From: Drosophila miranda
Taxonomy: Eukaryota > Arthropoda > Insecta > Diptera > Drosophilidae
Length of the DNA: 64,000 nt
Direction: 5' to 3'
Assembly (NCBI RefSeq): GCF_003369915.1
Contig: NC_046675.1
Span: forward strand, 18,166,001-18,230,000
The notes beneath the pieces are model-generated. The model made no database searches and was not told the DNA's origin. It saw nothing but the letters and a program-made list of their open reading frames with translations. Below, in pieces: positions 32,401 to 44,044 of the stretch; position 1 is the stretch's first letter, and each line of letters starts with the position of its first letter. The position numbers were made by a program, and so were the translations under genes.

Positions 32401-33569
32401 GCCAGCTTGGCTGCACTGGATGAGTGTGAATACGGTAGGGTCTTGTCTTGGACGGTTCGAACAGAGAGTGTTCCGTATCTTCTTCACGTAATTCCCTTCT
32501 TACAGATGACGCCATAATACCCGGAATGGGACCTGAGGACAGGGTGGAGTTTACCGAGAGTCTTACAGCCGACAAGGGCTTCATTCCCGGCCTGGATCTG
32601 GATCCCAGCAAGGCGCTCAGCGATCGGGACAGGGAGAAAAAGGTGCCCTACAGCAAGCCCATACCACGGAACTTCCAGGTGCAGTGGGCGGGTCCTCGCC
32701 GCGCCGACGATCCTAGTGTGCTCACAATCCACGAGGAACTGGCAGCTAGAGAGGCCAAGGACTTGTCCAACGGCCTGACTCACCAGCAGATAAGCGAAAA
32801 CACCCTGGAGGGCATCCTGGCCAGTGGCATGCTGAACGGCCTCGATCCTCATACAATTGTCGGTGTTTTTGCCTACAATCGCTTCATTCGCGTGCATCCC
32901 GATTCGCGTCTGATGGGGGCTATACGCCAGGGAGCGGACTTCCTCAACAAGTACGTGGACGCTGGCAAGTTGGAGGAACTGAGCGATGTGGTGCCCCTGA
33001 AGGACCGATCACGATCTGTCTCCCCTGCGGTGGAGGCTCGCGGCGAGGTTGCCTCGCCCCCAACGAAAAAGTCTCGATTTCAGCCCCGACAGCACAACGC
33101 TCAGTTGGTATGCGTGCGCGAGCTCCTGCTCCTGAAGAAGCCCTTCCTGCCCTCGCTCGTCACCGTTAAGGAACAACAGCCCAACACGGAGTTTGTGGAT
33201 GAGCCACCACTGGAGCAGTGCGATCGGGAGAGAGAGAGGGATCGCGAGAGAGAGCGAGATCGGGAACGAGATCCATCCCAATCGAACAGACCCAATCCAT
33301 GGGCTGCCAATTCTCCTTGGACGAACAATGGAAACGGAAATGGGGGCGGAGGCAATGGCTCCAATGGCTCCTTCAGCAACAACGGCTCAGACAACTTTAA
33401 CGAGCGAGAGCGGGACCAGTTTCCAAAGAGTGGCAACAACAACTCCAACAGTGGCGGACAGCAACGCCGCAGGCGTGGCAACAACTCCGGCTCCAGTGGC
33501 GGAGGAGGTGGGGGAGGTGGTGGCAGCGGGAGCGGAAGAAATCGAGGGCGAAACAACAGACGCTTCTAA
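29416..33569 (+). CDS. Wdr33: Wdr33 (Pfs2 family), poly(A)-signal-binding WD40 subunit of CPSF
   Basis: Eight coding exons: 29416-29700, 29759-30028, 30087-30238, 31567-31664, 31736-31862, 31931-32164, 32223-32434 and 32506-33569, summing to 814 codons (813 aa). Residues ~60-110 ([20 protein letters not shown]) are the conserved N-terminal segment. Seven WD repeats follow (e.g. [55 protein letters not shown]), then the conserved stretch around IIPGMG, and a Gly/Asn/Arg-rich tail in place of the collagen-like tail of vertebrates. With CPSF30 this protein reads AAUAAA in the mRNA 3' processing complex. Intron 3 is 1.3 kb and contains an early AATAAA (see findings). D. melanogaster CG1109 is the equivalent, from memory. 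Confidence 0.95.
30239..31566 (+). other. Large intron 3 of Wdr33
   Basis: The only long intron of the gene. Exon 3 can be read through in frame for ~103 codons to a TAA at 30546-30548, which lies inside AATAAA (30544-30549). More AATAAA sites follow at about 30727 and 30805. A 72-codon open stretch at 30842-31060 resembles no family I know. Confidence 0.5.
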
Positions 33570-35902
33570 ACAGAATCAAATCTTGGAACCATCTCTTATC
33601 CGTATATTCTCTAATCGTAAGCACGCTCCTTTAGTTGACACAATCACTTATGCAACACTGCTTTTTAATGCGAACACTCGCTATGTATTGTTTTAGAAAG
33701 AAAAAAACCGATTGTAATATATTCCAAAAATGTGTTTTCATTTCAGGATTCAGTGATCCCAATATGATCACAATCAAAATCTTTTCGGTCTCCCGACCAA
33801 ACCACGTTGTGGTCATCCCTCATTTCACTTACTAATTTTAAAATTTTTCACAGCATTATTCTATATAGTACATACATATATTTTTATATAAAGTTTTAGC
33901 ACGAATACTTTTCAAGCCTTGAAATATATGTGTACTACATATGTACATATCTGATATATATGTAGAAATATCAGTCGTAAAAAGAAATGGAGTTACACAA
34001 AGACTTCGTATCCGTGATTGTAGTTGATGTTCAATCATTTAACATTTTTAATAATATTGGGTTTCGGTAATTTCATTGAGTACCACAATAGTTTTCGGTA
34101 CAATAGGTTTTGGAATCAAAAGAGCATGTGATTGACTCGAACTTATCAGAACGTCTTAGTAAAAGAATTTCCCAGGCCTATTGATATGATTTCCAAATGT
34201 AAGCGATACCAAATTTGTGTGTGTGTGTGTTTTCATGAGGCGCGAGTGGCTGCAAAACTTCACTTCAAGATCGATCATCACCATATTTCGCACTTTCCCG
34301 TCTGGCATTTTTTCTAAACACAAAACACATCCTTAACTAAAAAAAAACTCTGTTTTATCGCTTAAACACGGGCCAATTCGGCATGCATCAAAGCAGAGTA
34401 AATTCCGATTCTTTAAGACCTCCGACGAGGAACAATAAATCTCGCTTCGACGAAATAAATAACAAGCATTGATTGATTCTATTTAACTTTTACATACAAA
34501 ATTCGTCGGAATCTAAAGTACTCTGAGACCTTAAGAATGTTCCTTTTGGTATAAATCAATAAAATACAAAGCTATAGCCTGATTCGACTTGATCGGACTG
34601 CATTTTCTTATGATATAGAATATCTCAGTTCAATAGGTTAATTTTTAACTCAACAATAAATATTTAACACTTTAGTTTAATATTTAACTAACGGACTCCA
34701 CGGGCGCCTTCCAGAGTAATAATAAAATACAGATAGCTGAAATTTCTATCTGATTTATTTGAATTGAATCGAAATTAGTTGAGAGCGATATGATAAACAA
34801 TGTTTTTCGATTTGTTTTCCCGCGGTAAAACAAACAACAAAGACGGGTAAGGTACAGCTGACCGTGCGAAAAATCGGAAAATTCGAGATTTATCCCGCAG
34901 ACTTCCCACGATTGACCTTGCGAATTATTATTAATTGTGATCGCAAAAGCCAATCAAACGGGATCCTGAATCCTCTCGAACTGGTATGGAAGACCAGTTT
35001 GACTAATAATCGGAATTGATGATCGTCAGTTGAATTTGTTCATCAGTTTCTTGACGGACAGCCACGTACCGTCTTATAATTTTGGATGATTCAGATTCAG
35101 CAACATGATTATGATCGATCCCACCTTCAGCAGTGAACTATGTGGCGGAGTTCCTGGCACATCAATCAAGGGCAAACAAAAGCAGGTCTAGTGTCAATTA
35201 AAGCTTAAACTATAAATATTTTTCGATGAGCGGATCAAAATTTACAAATCAAAATTTGCATAGACTTTACATTCTTTCAATTGAATAGTTAATACCATCC
35301 GCTATAATGTGGTACAGTCAGGCAATATCGGCCAATGTCGGCTCCCGTCCGTCAGAGAGCGCACATAATGCACGACAAAGAGTGTTTAAGAGAGAGATAA
35401 AAAATTAATAAGCAGCATGACCACGCTACGAAGCCACTTAAATTTAATTTGTTTCGTCTAGCTATAATATTTATCCGATCTTATTCAGTTTCAGCAGTCT
35501 GGTGGAAATGGTCATTCCCTATGATTCTGCGTATCTTTACAATAGTGGATGCCACAGATTTTGGTCGTGGATGCGGAAGGGGCGTGGGAAAAGTATGAAA
35601 CAAACTTGATTCATTCAGTGTGCTATTACAGGAGTCTGGATACAAAATTTCGTTGCTCTAGCTCTTATAGTCTATGAGAACTAGCAGTCAAAAAAGAAGG
35701 ACAGCAAATAACGATACCAGATCTTATATAAAATATTTTTTATAAGTTACATAAATCATAAGCTCACATGTATACTGACTAAGTACCGGGAATAAAGTAA
35801 TACCCCTCGTTTGGAAGTATGGAAAAAACCAACTCTATATATAAGCTATAAAATAGAGAACCATCTATTTTTGTGAAGCTGGAATTCGTTTATAAGTGTC
35901 TA
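33570..35902. other. Wdr33 3' UTR and intergenic DNA
   Basis: Mostly AT-rich DNA without a supported gene. 35312-35800 is a DINE-1-like repeat (listed separately). TG repeats sit near 34217. Confidence 0.5.
35312..35800. mobile_element. Diverged DINE-1-like repeat
   Basis: It has the same block order as the full copy at 15091-15651: ACGACAAAGAGTGTTT, AAGAGAGAGATA, GTGGATGCCACAGATTTTGG, GGAGTCTGGATACAAAATTT, CGTTGCTCTAGCTCTTATAG and a terminal GTACCGGGAATAAA. It is considerably diverged. It lies just left of the tRNA gene. Confidence 0.65.
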
Positions 35903-36106
35903 TCCCATATTGTCTAGTGGTTAGGATACCCGGCTCTCACCCGGGAGGCCCGGGTTCAATTCCCGGTATGGGAAACAGAAGAAACTCTTTTTAATTATTT
36001 TTTGTTATTAAAAATGAAGAAAAAGCCTTTTGTGGAGTATGCAAATAATACTATAGAGGAAATTATATTTTTAGAGCACTAAAATAGAGAAACGTATATT
36101 TTTGTA
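35849..36106. repeat. Imperfect 27 bp direct repeats flanking the tRNA gene
   Basis: TAAAATAGAGAACCATCTAT plus TTTTGTG at 35849-35875 and TAAAATAGAGAAACGTATAT plus TTTTGTA at 36080-36106, same orientation, ~205 bp apart, with tRNA-Glu between. Confidence 0.6.
35903..35974 (+). tRNA. tRNA-Glu (anticodon CTC)
   Basis: A complete 72-nt cloverleaf. The acceptor arm TCCCATA pairs with TATGGGA; A-box-like TGGTTAGGATACC and B-box GGTTCAATTCC are present. The anticodon stem CCCGG/CCGGG carries loop CTCTCAC, so the anticodon is CTC (Glu, codon GAG). There is no intron. TTTTT at 35987-35991 gives a pol III terminator. The gene is isolated from other tRNAs in this window. Confidence 0.97.
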
Positions 36107-36272
36107 ATGTATTCTTGGAAGATTATTCCGGTTGTTCTCTGTATTCCAAATATCTTAAAACAGGTCACAATACATACCCTCTGCAAAGGTAGAGAAACTG
36201 TCTCTTAAGGCTTATGTTGACCATTTTATTTTTGTGTGGAACCTTACAAAACAATGCTAAAATAATTGAAAT

Positions 36273-39200
36273 CTATGCAGCCAGAGAGTTGCGGCGACTG
36301 CTCCGATTGCTGCCGCCTTGTCTATCTTCATCGTTTGATTCCTTTTGTAGTTTGGTGTCCACATGATTGCTGCTGTGGCTGTTGGTTCTCTGCTGCCGGA
36401 AATTCTGCTTTATCTCCCGCTCCTCTTCGCGCATTCGATCCTTGGTGTGCTGCTCGATGGTGCGCTGGATTTGCTCAGCAGAGGCAACTAGTTTGTCAGC
36501 CTCCAGAACAATGTTTCTGTCCGAATTATTACGACTGGGGCTGCGACTGTGACTGCGACTACGACTGCGACTCCGGTGACGACTGCGATGCTCGCGACGG
36601 GAATGAGAGCGCTTTCGAGAGTGGGAGCGGGATCGTGAATAGCTGACCGAGCGGGATCGTCGCGTTGAGGCCAACTTGCGATTCTTCCGTTGTGACGGCG
36701 TCTTGCTGCGACTGCGCGAATGAGATCGGCTGTGACTTCGTCTATAAATACAGAATTTCACAATTAGTACAATATAGTAGATGAAATGACGCGGGCTGTT
36801 GCTGCGTTACCTTGATCTTGATGAGTAAGATGATTTGCGGTAGTGGGATCGACTGCGACTGCGCGACTGAGAGCGTCTGGAACGACAGATGATTCTGTTA
36901 CAAAAAAAATGAAAAGCACCATTCTGAAGCGAATTACTTACCGTCGTCCATGCGATCTACTCCGACTCCTGGAATAGGACGAGTCAGAACGAGAGCGATG
37001 CCTGCAATTACAATAGATCTACATGTAATACAAGGATTCCCAGATGCTTACAATATATGTACCTTCCACGCGACGACTTGTGATGGTAGCCATTATCGTT
37101 ATCTTCGTCGCCATAGCGATCGTGCTTAGGATTGTAGTACGAGGATGATCCATCGTACCCAGACCGACCACCACGGAAGGCTGCACCACGACCCCGACCT
37201 CGACCGCGGGGTCTTGGGGCAAATCCTCTATAATTACTAGAGACGGGAAATGGAGCTGCGGGGCGATAAAGAGCTCCAGGAAAGACTCCGGGCAAGCCGT
37301 ATCCGAACATGGACAGCGATTGCATCCACTCGCTGGCTGCTTCGGCATTGTAGGCGGCTTGGCCTGGTAAAGCGCCAACGGGCATGGCAGTAGCGGGCTT
37401 GAATCGATTCAATGCGGAGCTGGCGGCATTTGATAGGGAATCTGCAGCCCCGGGAGCTGCAGTTGCGACCAAGCCATTTCCCTTATGTTTCTTGCTGGCA
37501 CCATTGGCGTTCTCGTCGTCGCTGCTGCAATCGGCAGCAGAGTTCTTCTTGGACTTACTCTTTAGCAGACCCATTAATGGAGTATTGCTTTTGATCTCCT
37601 GAACAATTTTTCGCTGTTCACAAACCAGCTTCTCTGTGGCAGCCTTATACTTCTCCACCAGACGGCCACGTTTAATGTCCTTGGCTTCATCTTGTCGGGC
37701 CCGACGTGGCTTATCTTTTTGCTTCAACTGCAGAGAAATCAAATAATGCTATCAATAAACATTGAAAGTGTTGTGTAGCTCCCGCTTGTATCTGTACCTG
37801 TATGCGGTCAAATAGCTTCTCCAGGGTGCGTATGCTCTCCAGCTTGCGCTGAGCTATCAACAGCTTGCGCTCCTCGATGCGTATCTTTTGAGAGATCTCC
37901 ACCTGGCCGCGCTCTTGGATTTTTTTGAGATGTTTTTCTTTTCGTTTTTCTTCCCGTTCACGCTGCTTTTCCACCTCGGCTAATTTCAATTCTTCTTGCT
38001 TTTGCCTGTAATTTTTTTTGCAATTTTGCAGGATTTTGTTTTGTCTTGTCTATATTTTTTGTTATATGCATAAAAATATTTTTTTTGTTAACTGTTCGTC
38101 TAGAAGATACAGAGAACGGTAGGGTAGGCTAAAGGCCCCACTCGCCCAACGACCGCCGTGTGAGAAACATAAAAAGCAAAACTCTTTGTGAGAGAAAAAT
38201 GTCAAACGCCAGAATATGAAACCAATAATACTCGCAGTAGTTATACAACTCTACATAAAAACTAAATGAAGAATCGGAAGTGTGCAAGATTAAAAGAGAT
38301 GTTGTAAAACAAATCTTTAGCCTATCTTGATTATTGACTTCATTTCCTGACTCGAACAAATATCAAACCTTTCGCGCTCCAGTTGTTCGGCCTGTTGTTT
38401 CTTTAATCGATCCCGCTCCTCATCCTCCGCCTGGGCTTTGGCAATGCACCGCTTTCTCATGCGTTCGCGGCGCTGGACATGGGAGTCGCTAAGATGCTTC
38501 TGCTTGTCGAAGTTGACACAAATGTTGATGGCCTGGGTCTTGTCCACGAACTTTCGTACTAGCTTTGTGCCACGGAACTCATCCATAGCACGTACAAAGC
38601 TGGTGTATTCTTCAAACTGTACATAGCTGAAGCAAGGATTCAAATTGTAACGATATATCTATTCGCACAGATCAGGAATGTAATACTCACGCTTCGAAGA
38701 GAACATCTTGCTCGAAACTGAACGTACGCATTCCGTTGATGTCCGATTGCATGCTCTTACGATAAGGATCACATATGGGTATGTCTACGGCACGGACGCG
38801 ACCAAATTTCTCGAAGATGCGCTTGAAAATGCTTTCGCTCGGCTTGACCTGCTCCTCGTGCTCGGAGTGCCTTGGGCAGAACCAACGCATGGGTAGATGA
38901 GTTAGATGAATGGTATCTGGCCGCTCGCCCGCTTTCATTTCATCCATGTTTCGGGCATCGCGAAAATACGAGTCCCAGTCGTGACGTGTGGGAAAGTCAT
39001 CCTTGGACTCGGCGCATCGTACTCGGAAAGATTCGCTGAAGCCAGAGATGCGCAACGAAATGCCGTCCAAACGTTCTCGGGCTAAACGAAGACGCTTGCG
39101 CTCGTCCAGCTCAGCTTCGAAGCGTATGTAGTCTACAGTGCTCTTGGATACCTGTAATCCAAGGAGAAGTTAAAGACGCCTTCCATCTGCTGATATAGCT

Positions 39201-39412
39201 TTGGTACATACTTTGAGCACTAGAAACTTGTCCGGTTTGAGCTCAGCGCTCAGTTTGTCCATTATCTCCAAGTTGGATACGGATTTGCCGGATTTAATTT
39301 TCGGCAATGAAACGGAGATTTGCATTTTTGCCCACGGCTTGAGATACAAGCTGTGGGGCAGGTAAAGTGGTGTGCAGTCTGCCACATTTTCTATAGTCTG
39401 AATGTTGATCAT
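36273..39412 (-). CDS. AKAP17A/XE7-like RNA-binding SR protein
   Basis: Eight coding exons: 39212-39412, 38691-39151, 38369-38626, 37798-38005, 37063-37727, 36942-37001, 36811-36876 and 36273-36741, summing to exactly 796 codons (795 aa). An N-terminal domain (LPHSLYLKPWAKMQISVSLP) leads into an RRM-like region with IHLTHLPMRWF, SIFKRIFEKFGRVRAVDIP and AYVQFEEYTSFVRAM. A long Lys/Glu/Arg coiled region (EKQREREEKRKEKHLKKIQE) follows, then an RGRGRG segment and a C-terminal RS domain. This is the plan of AKAP17A (XE7/SFRS17A), a nuclear-speckle protein that affects splicing and anchors protein kinase A. Two small exons encode only RS sequence. An ACTATCGATAGC site (39828-39839) lies upstream. 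The fly gene name is not recalled. Confidence 0.85.
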
Positions 39413-40455
39413 TTTTCAATGTACATATGTTATGTGGAGTTATTTTCGGCAAAATACAATGTAAAGTAATTAATAAATGGGGCAAAATACGGAAACAGAT
39501 ATCGTTTTGTTATGTGTTTACCAAATACACAGAAAAAGTTACACTTGGGGTAAGAAAAATTATCTCAAAGAACACCTTAGATGAACAGAAATACCGCCCC
39601 TGTAATTTGACGACGTGAGTATGTATTTATGTGTGCCTAAATGGGTGCAAATTCTGTGTCCGGTCCGTCTATTCCACTGTGGGTTTCTATTTTTTAAATG
39701 TCAGAACCTTGTCAATGCTACTTAAATAAATTTATGCTTTCACTTTATGCCAACGCTGGTTGCTAAAAAGAAATTTTAAGATTATTTTCTGTATGTTGGG
39801 TTTGCACTTTTTCGCTGGTGGTGGGTGACTATCGATAGCTATTCTGTATGAACTGCAAGTAGAGATGAGATGAAATTATTGTTGATATTTAAATTCAAGT
39901 AGACACTTGAAGGAGGAATTGACAAGAAATCCACAGAAAAGTTAACCAAACACAACAGTATCTCATGCTTATAATCAATTAATTATGCATAGTTATTGTT
40001 TTAACGGGATTTATAGCAAGTTTTGTGGTAAAAAATTACAAAGGTAGCTGTATATAAAAAGGCCAGCTTTTTAAAAAGAAATTTTATTTTCTATTCATGA
40101 AACTCCCATAATTTTGTCTTTTTCGACCAAATCGAACTTTGGCGGCATATGGATACCTGCGAAAACGGTATCTCATCCTGAGCTTGGATTTCAAATAGTT
40201 GACCTGTGGGAAGACACTTTCAAAGTTTGACCACCTCCAAAAGTGCAAGTTTTGCTCGCAGACTTTGAAAAAAAGTTATAAATATATTATACATATATAT
40301 ATATAATAAGTGTATATATATATATATATATATATAAGAGTCAGATTTTCAGGCAATAGTAATTTTCAAATTTATATAGCAATCAAACTTTAAAGATCTA
40401 GCTAGAAAACTGCTGATATGGCAACAGTACGTATCACCACTCTTGGGCGATGATT
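39413..40455. other. Region between the AKAP17A-like gene and Atg17
   Basis: Contains the DRE ACTATCGATAGC at 39828 (probable promoter of the minus-strand gene) and a (AT/TA)n microsatellite at about 40285-40334. 40060-40280 is a moderately complex stretch I cannot assign. Confidence 0.5.
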
Positions 40456-41358
40456 TACTCATGCTATCGATATTACCAAAAATATTTGGTCGTCATTCTC
40501 ACAGCATAAGTGAGAACGAAGTGCGTTATTTCATTTTTATACCATTTAATTTAATTAGAAATATAAGAATATCAACAATATGCGTGAGTGAAATTGTGTG
40601 ACTCCAAAAACCAAAACGGGTTAAATGGCTTCGGGTAACTGGCTTAAAACTGACGCGAAATAAAACTGCCAACAGCTACAACCAGATGCAGAAAGCATAA
40701 GCAAGCAAACAAGCAAAAACAACACCTACAGCAGCAGCAGCAACAACAACGCAATTGTGATAGACAAAGAAATAGATTAATAAGGGAAGAAAACAGCAAA
40801 AGAGAACGAAGGGCCCACAAAACGCAACAACCCAAGCACTGCGGGGGCAAATGGGAATATATATTTTTGCATAAACAACATATTAATGAGGAAAAAGAGA
40901 AATAAATTTAAGCAAACGGTTTTACACACTTGCATACGTATTTGATACGCAACGAAAATAGCTTTAAAGTAATAAGTAATAAGCATAAGCAAGAAAAAGC
41001 AGCGGAAAAAGCAAAGCGATACAAAATAAATAAGAAAATCATTTGAAGTAAACGTAAAATAAAACAATATAATACTCGAGCTGAAAGAGACGAAGCAGAA
41101 GAGAAGGCAAAACCAAAGCAAAAAGCAAAGAAGAAGAGGCTTGTCGTGTTGTTGTTGACTCGACTTGGCGTCGACGCTGCGCAGCGCTGCTGTCGCTGGC
41201 CACAAATAAAAACAACACAGGCACGGCCACAGCTGATGTAAAATAATTTTCAGTGCTTTTGTGTTCGTGCTCGTTTACAATTGATTAAAACCAAAACACA
41301 CAAACGCTCCACACCCACACAGGCGCGCCATTGTGAAAATTGATCAAAGACTACAAGG
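40456..41358 (+). promoter_or_regulatory. Atg17 promoter and non-coding first exon
   Basis: TGCTATCGATATTACC (DRE-like) lies at 40464. The long A- and GCA-rich leader that follows ends in the consensus donor ACTACAAG|GTAAGT at 41358/41359. The matching acceptor is CTTGTGTCTTCCAG just before 43836, making a 2.5 kb intron in the 5' UTR. The exact transcription start is not known. Confidence 0.6.
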
Positions 41359-43835
41359 TAAGTGCGAATGTGAGCGGTGCATAGTTCTAATTAACCGTTA
41401 GTTATAGTTTTTATTCACACAGACAAACATCCGCCGACGCCTTTTTTACGGCATAAATCTCTCCCTTTCCCTATATTCGCGTCCCACCCACCCCGCTGAA
41501 TTGCAAATGCAGCTACACCTGCTGCCATTTTCTTTTGCGAACGTCAGCCAGCAACCCTTGCATATTGCTGCTGTTGTTTTTGTTGTTGACTATGCGTCAG
41601 TTCGAGCCAAATTACAATTAATTGCAATCATTTACATATTTTAAGAGAATAGTTGGCCTGGCCCCTGCACTCGTTTTAGTTTGCGCAGAAAATGGGTATT
41701 TTTCTTTATTTTTGAACCCCAGAGTGCAAAAAAATAAAAGCAAAACATTTCACAGCTGAGCAAGAGTGAGAGCAGAAGAGAACGTAAAGTGCGGAATCGA
41801 ATATCGATATTAGGTGCAAGAGAATCAGCTGATCGAGCCGTTTCAGTTAAATTTTCGAGTGTTAATCACTGTTTAATCATTGTTTGCGTCTAGCTTATCG
41901 TTTCTGTGTTTTCTGTTTACTGTTTTTAGCGCTGCCTTGAAGTCTGCCAGCCCTAGTGTTTTGGCTGAACTTATTTACAAGCGCCCCCTTCATATAAGTC
42001 TGTATTTATAATTCCCAATTAACGAAATCTCCCCGTGTGTGTATGGATGTCCCCCCAATTGCCCATGACCCTACGAGTGTGAAAGTGTTTTTCTTTTCGT
42101 TTTTGCCCCCCCACAACGGGCACAGACCGAGAGGAGCTGATAAACTCTGACAGCTCTGCGCTGCTCTTTGGGTGTCGTTAACGTTTGTGTAATCAGTTAG
42201 CAGAGGACCAGTCTGTGTGGGGGCAGACACGTTCAGGGTTACTGTATTTCCTCCAGCTACACTGATATTCGGAGTTCTCAGCAGTCATGACGACGTCAAC
42301 TATTTGTAAACGTTTCACATGGTTTTATTGTTGATATTTACATATTTCATCATTAGTGATCTTCCTGCAAATGATTACATCTTATTTACATTCTGATGTA
42401 CAAATTTAGGTCAGTTTGGGAATCAAAACGGGTTCACCGTGATACGAGTATTATAGCGAACTTATGTAACTATGTAAACTCTTCAATTTCGATTTTGGTA
42501 TATGATAATTCAGCCTAGGCTATGTATTTCATAAATAAGTACATATCTAAATATACTTTTACATTTGTAAAATGCGCAGCTGATAAATAGTTATCAGTTT
42601 GGGGCTCGCTCGCTCGTCCGTTGATGTGGTCTTGGTCAGGTTGGCCCAGGTGGGGACTTTGACTGCACTCTTGCATGTCATGGATGACTAATGGGCCGAT
42701 TATTGCCTTTAATTACTCAGTGTCGGCAGCTAGTATTTCATCAAGTTGCTAAAAAGTAGCTTACAGATGTTCTCTTGGTCGTTTGGGCTGTAATTAGCCA
42801 ATCGTTCCAGGTATTTCATCACCGCTATAAAATCATGTTCCGTTACACGTGCTCTCTAACGGTGGAAAATTTTGAGAAATGTTGTCAATCTCCTGGAAAC
42901 TACAGATCTGCTCATAAAACATTCTTAAATTCGTTTAGGTAAAAAAGGAATATGTCTGCAGGTAAAGGGCAAGCGTCGGCGGTGTACTTGGCATTGACAC
43001 ACGAACAGCAGCCTCCCTATATTTACGTCCATACATACATACGTGTGTGTGCTTATGTGTGCGATCGCACACGTGCAGCGCTCTCTTTTCCCATTCTCTC
43101 TCTGAGGGTGAGTGGTGACGCGACAACAGTCACTATTTTTCGATACGCCCGCTAGTCTAGACGTGTTTAAATTAAGGTGCGTTGATAATTCGTACAGTTT
43201 GTTTTCGCTTAGAACTTGCAAATATTGTGCGCGTGTGTTAAGTGTGCTGCTTCGTTGTTCCTGTAATGTGCGCCTTATCAACGTTTTACACAAGCACCCA
43301 AGCTGCGCCAGACAAACTGTAAACAATATAAAAATAAAATTGAATAGTCGGCTGTGCACATGGTTTCTGTGCTATTTTTTATTGCGACTCGAAACCGTTC
43401 CAGTTAGTCATTAACATTGGAGCTGCCCCCACACTCCGACCTCCGGCAGAGAGCAAACGCAAACAGAGAGAGGCAGCGTCACAATGTCTAACAGCTGTTG
43501 ATAAATGTAGCTAGCAGACCCGTGTCTCTCAGAGCATTAAATTAAAAAAAGCTAATAGTTGAAAAAATGTATGATTCGTTATGTACTTAGAACCAGCTTT
43601 AAAGAGGGAAATTTAATTTCAGTTTCTCCCTTGATCTTTAATCAATCTAGCCAGTCCCACAAAAAGCCAATTGAGCATCTCCAAGTGAGAGAGCTTTCAG
43701 TTGGCTGGCTTGGGCGTCTAAATTCCTGTTTTTGTTTGTTGTTTTATAAATTGTTTACTTATTTCATTAAAATAAGCAACTGTGAACTGAAGTTTGCTAA
43801 CCTGCTCCCCCGCTCTTTCTTCTTGTGTCTTCCAG
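41359..43835 (+). other. Atg17 5' UTR intron
   Basis: Non-coding intron inferred from the donor at 41359 and acceptor at 43835. It contains GATA/DRE-like sites (ATATCGATATT at about 41800) and no supported gene. Minus-strand frames here are rich in simple sequence. Confidence 0.55.
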
Positions 43836-44044
43836 CATAACCGCCAGGTGGCAGCACCAGACTTCGGGGCCACACACACACACACACACTTACACGAAAC
43901 CGCAAGCACACACGTACAGATGAAGGAACAAAACCAATACTATTGAAGCACTGCCAAACCATAAGTGTAGCGAGCAGAGAGGAGACGAAAGCGGTGGAGC
44001 TCACGAGGGGGATACACCGAGAGAAGGGATAGAGAAACAGCTCC

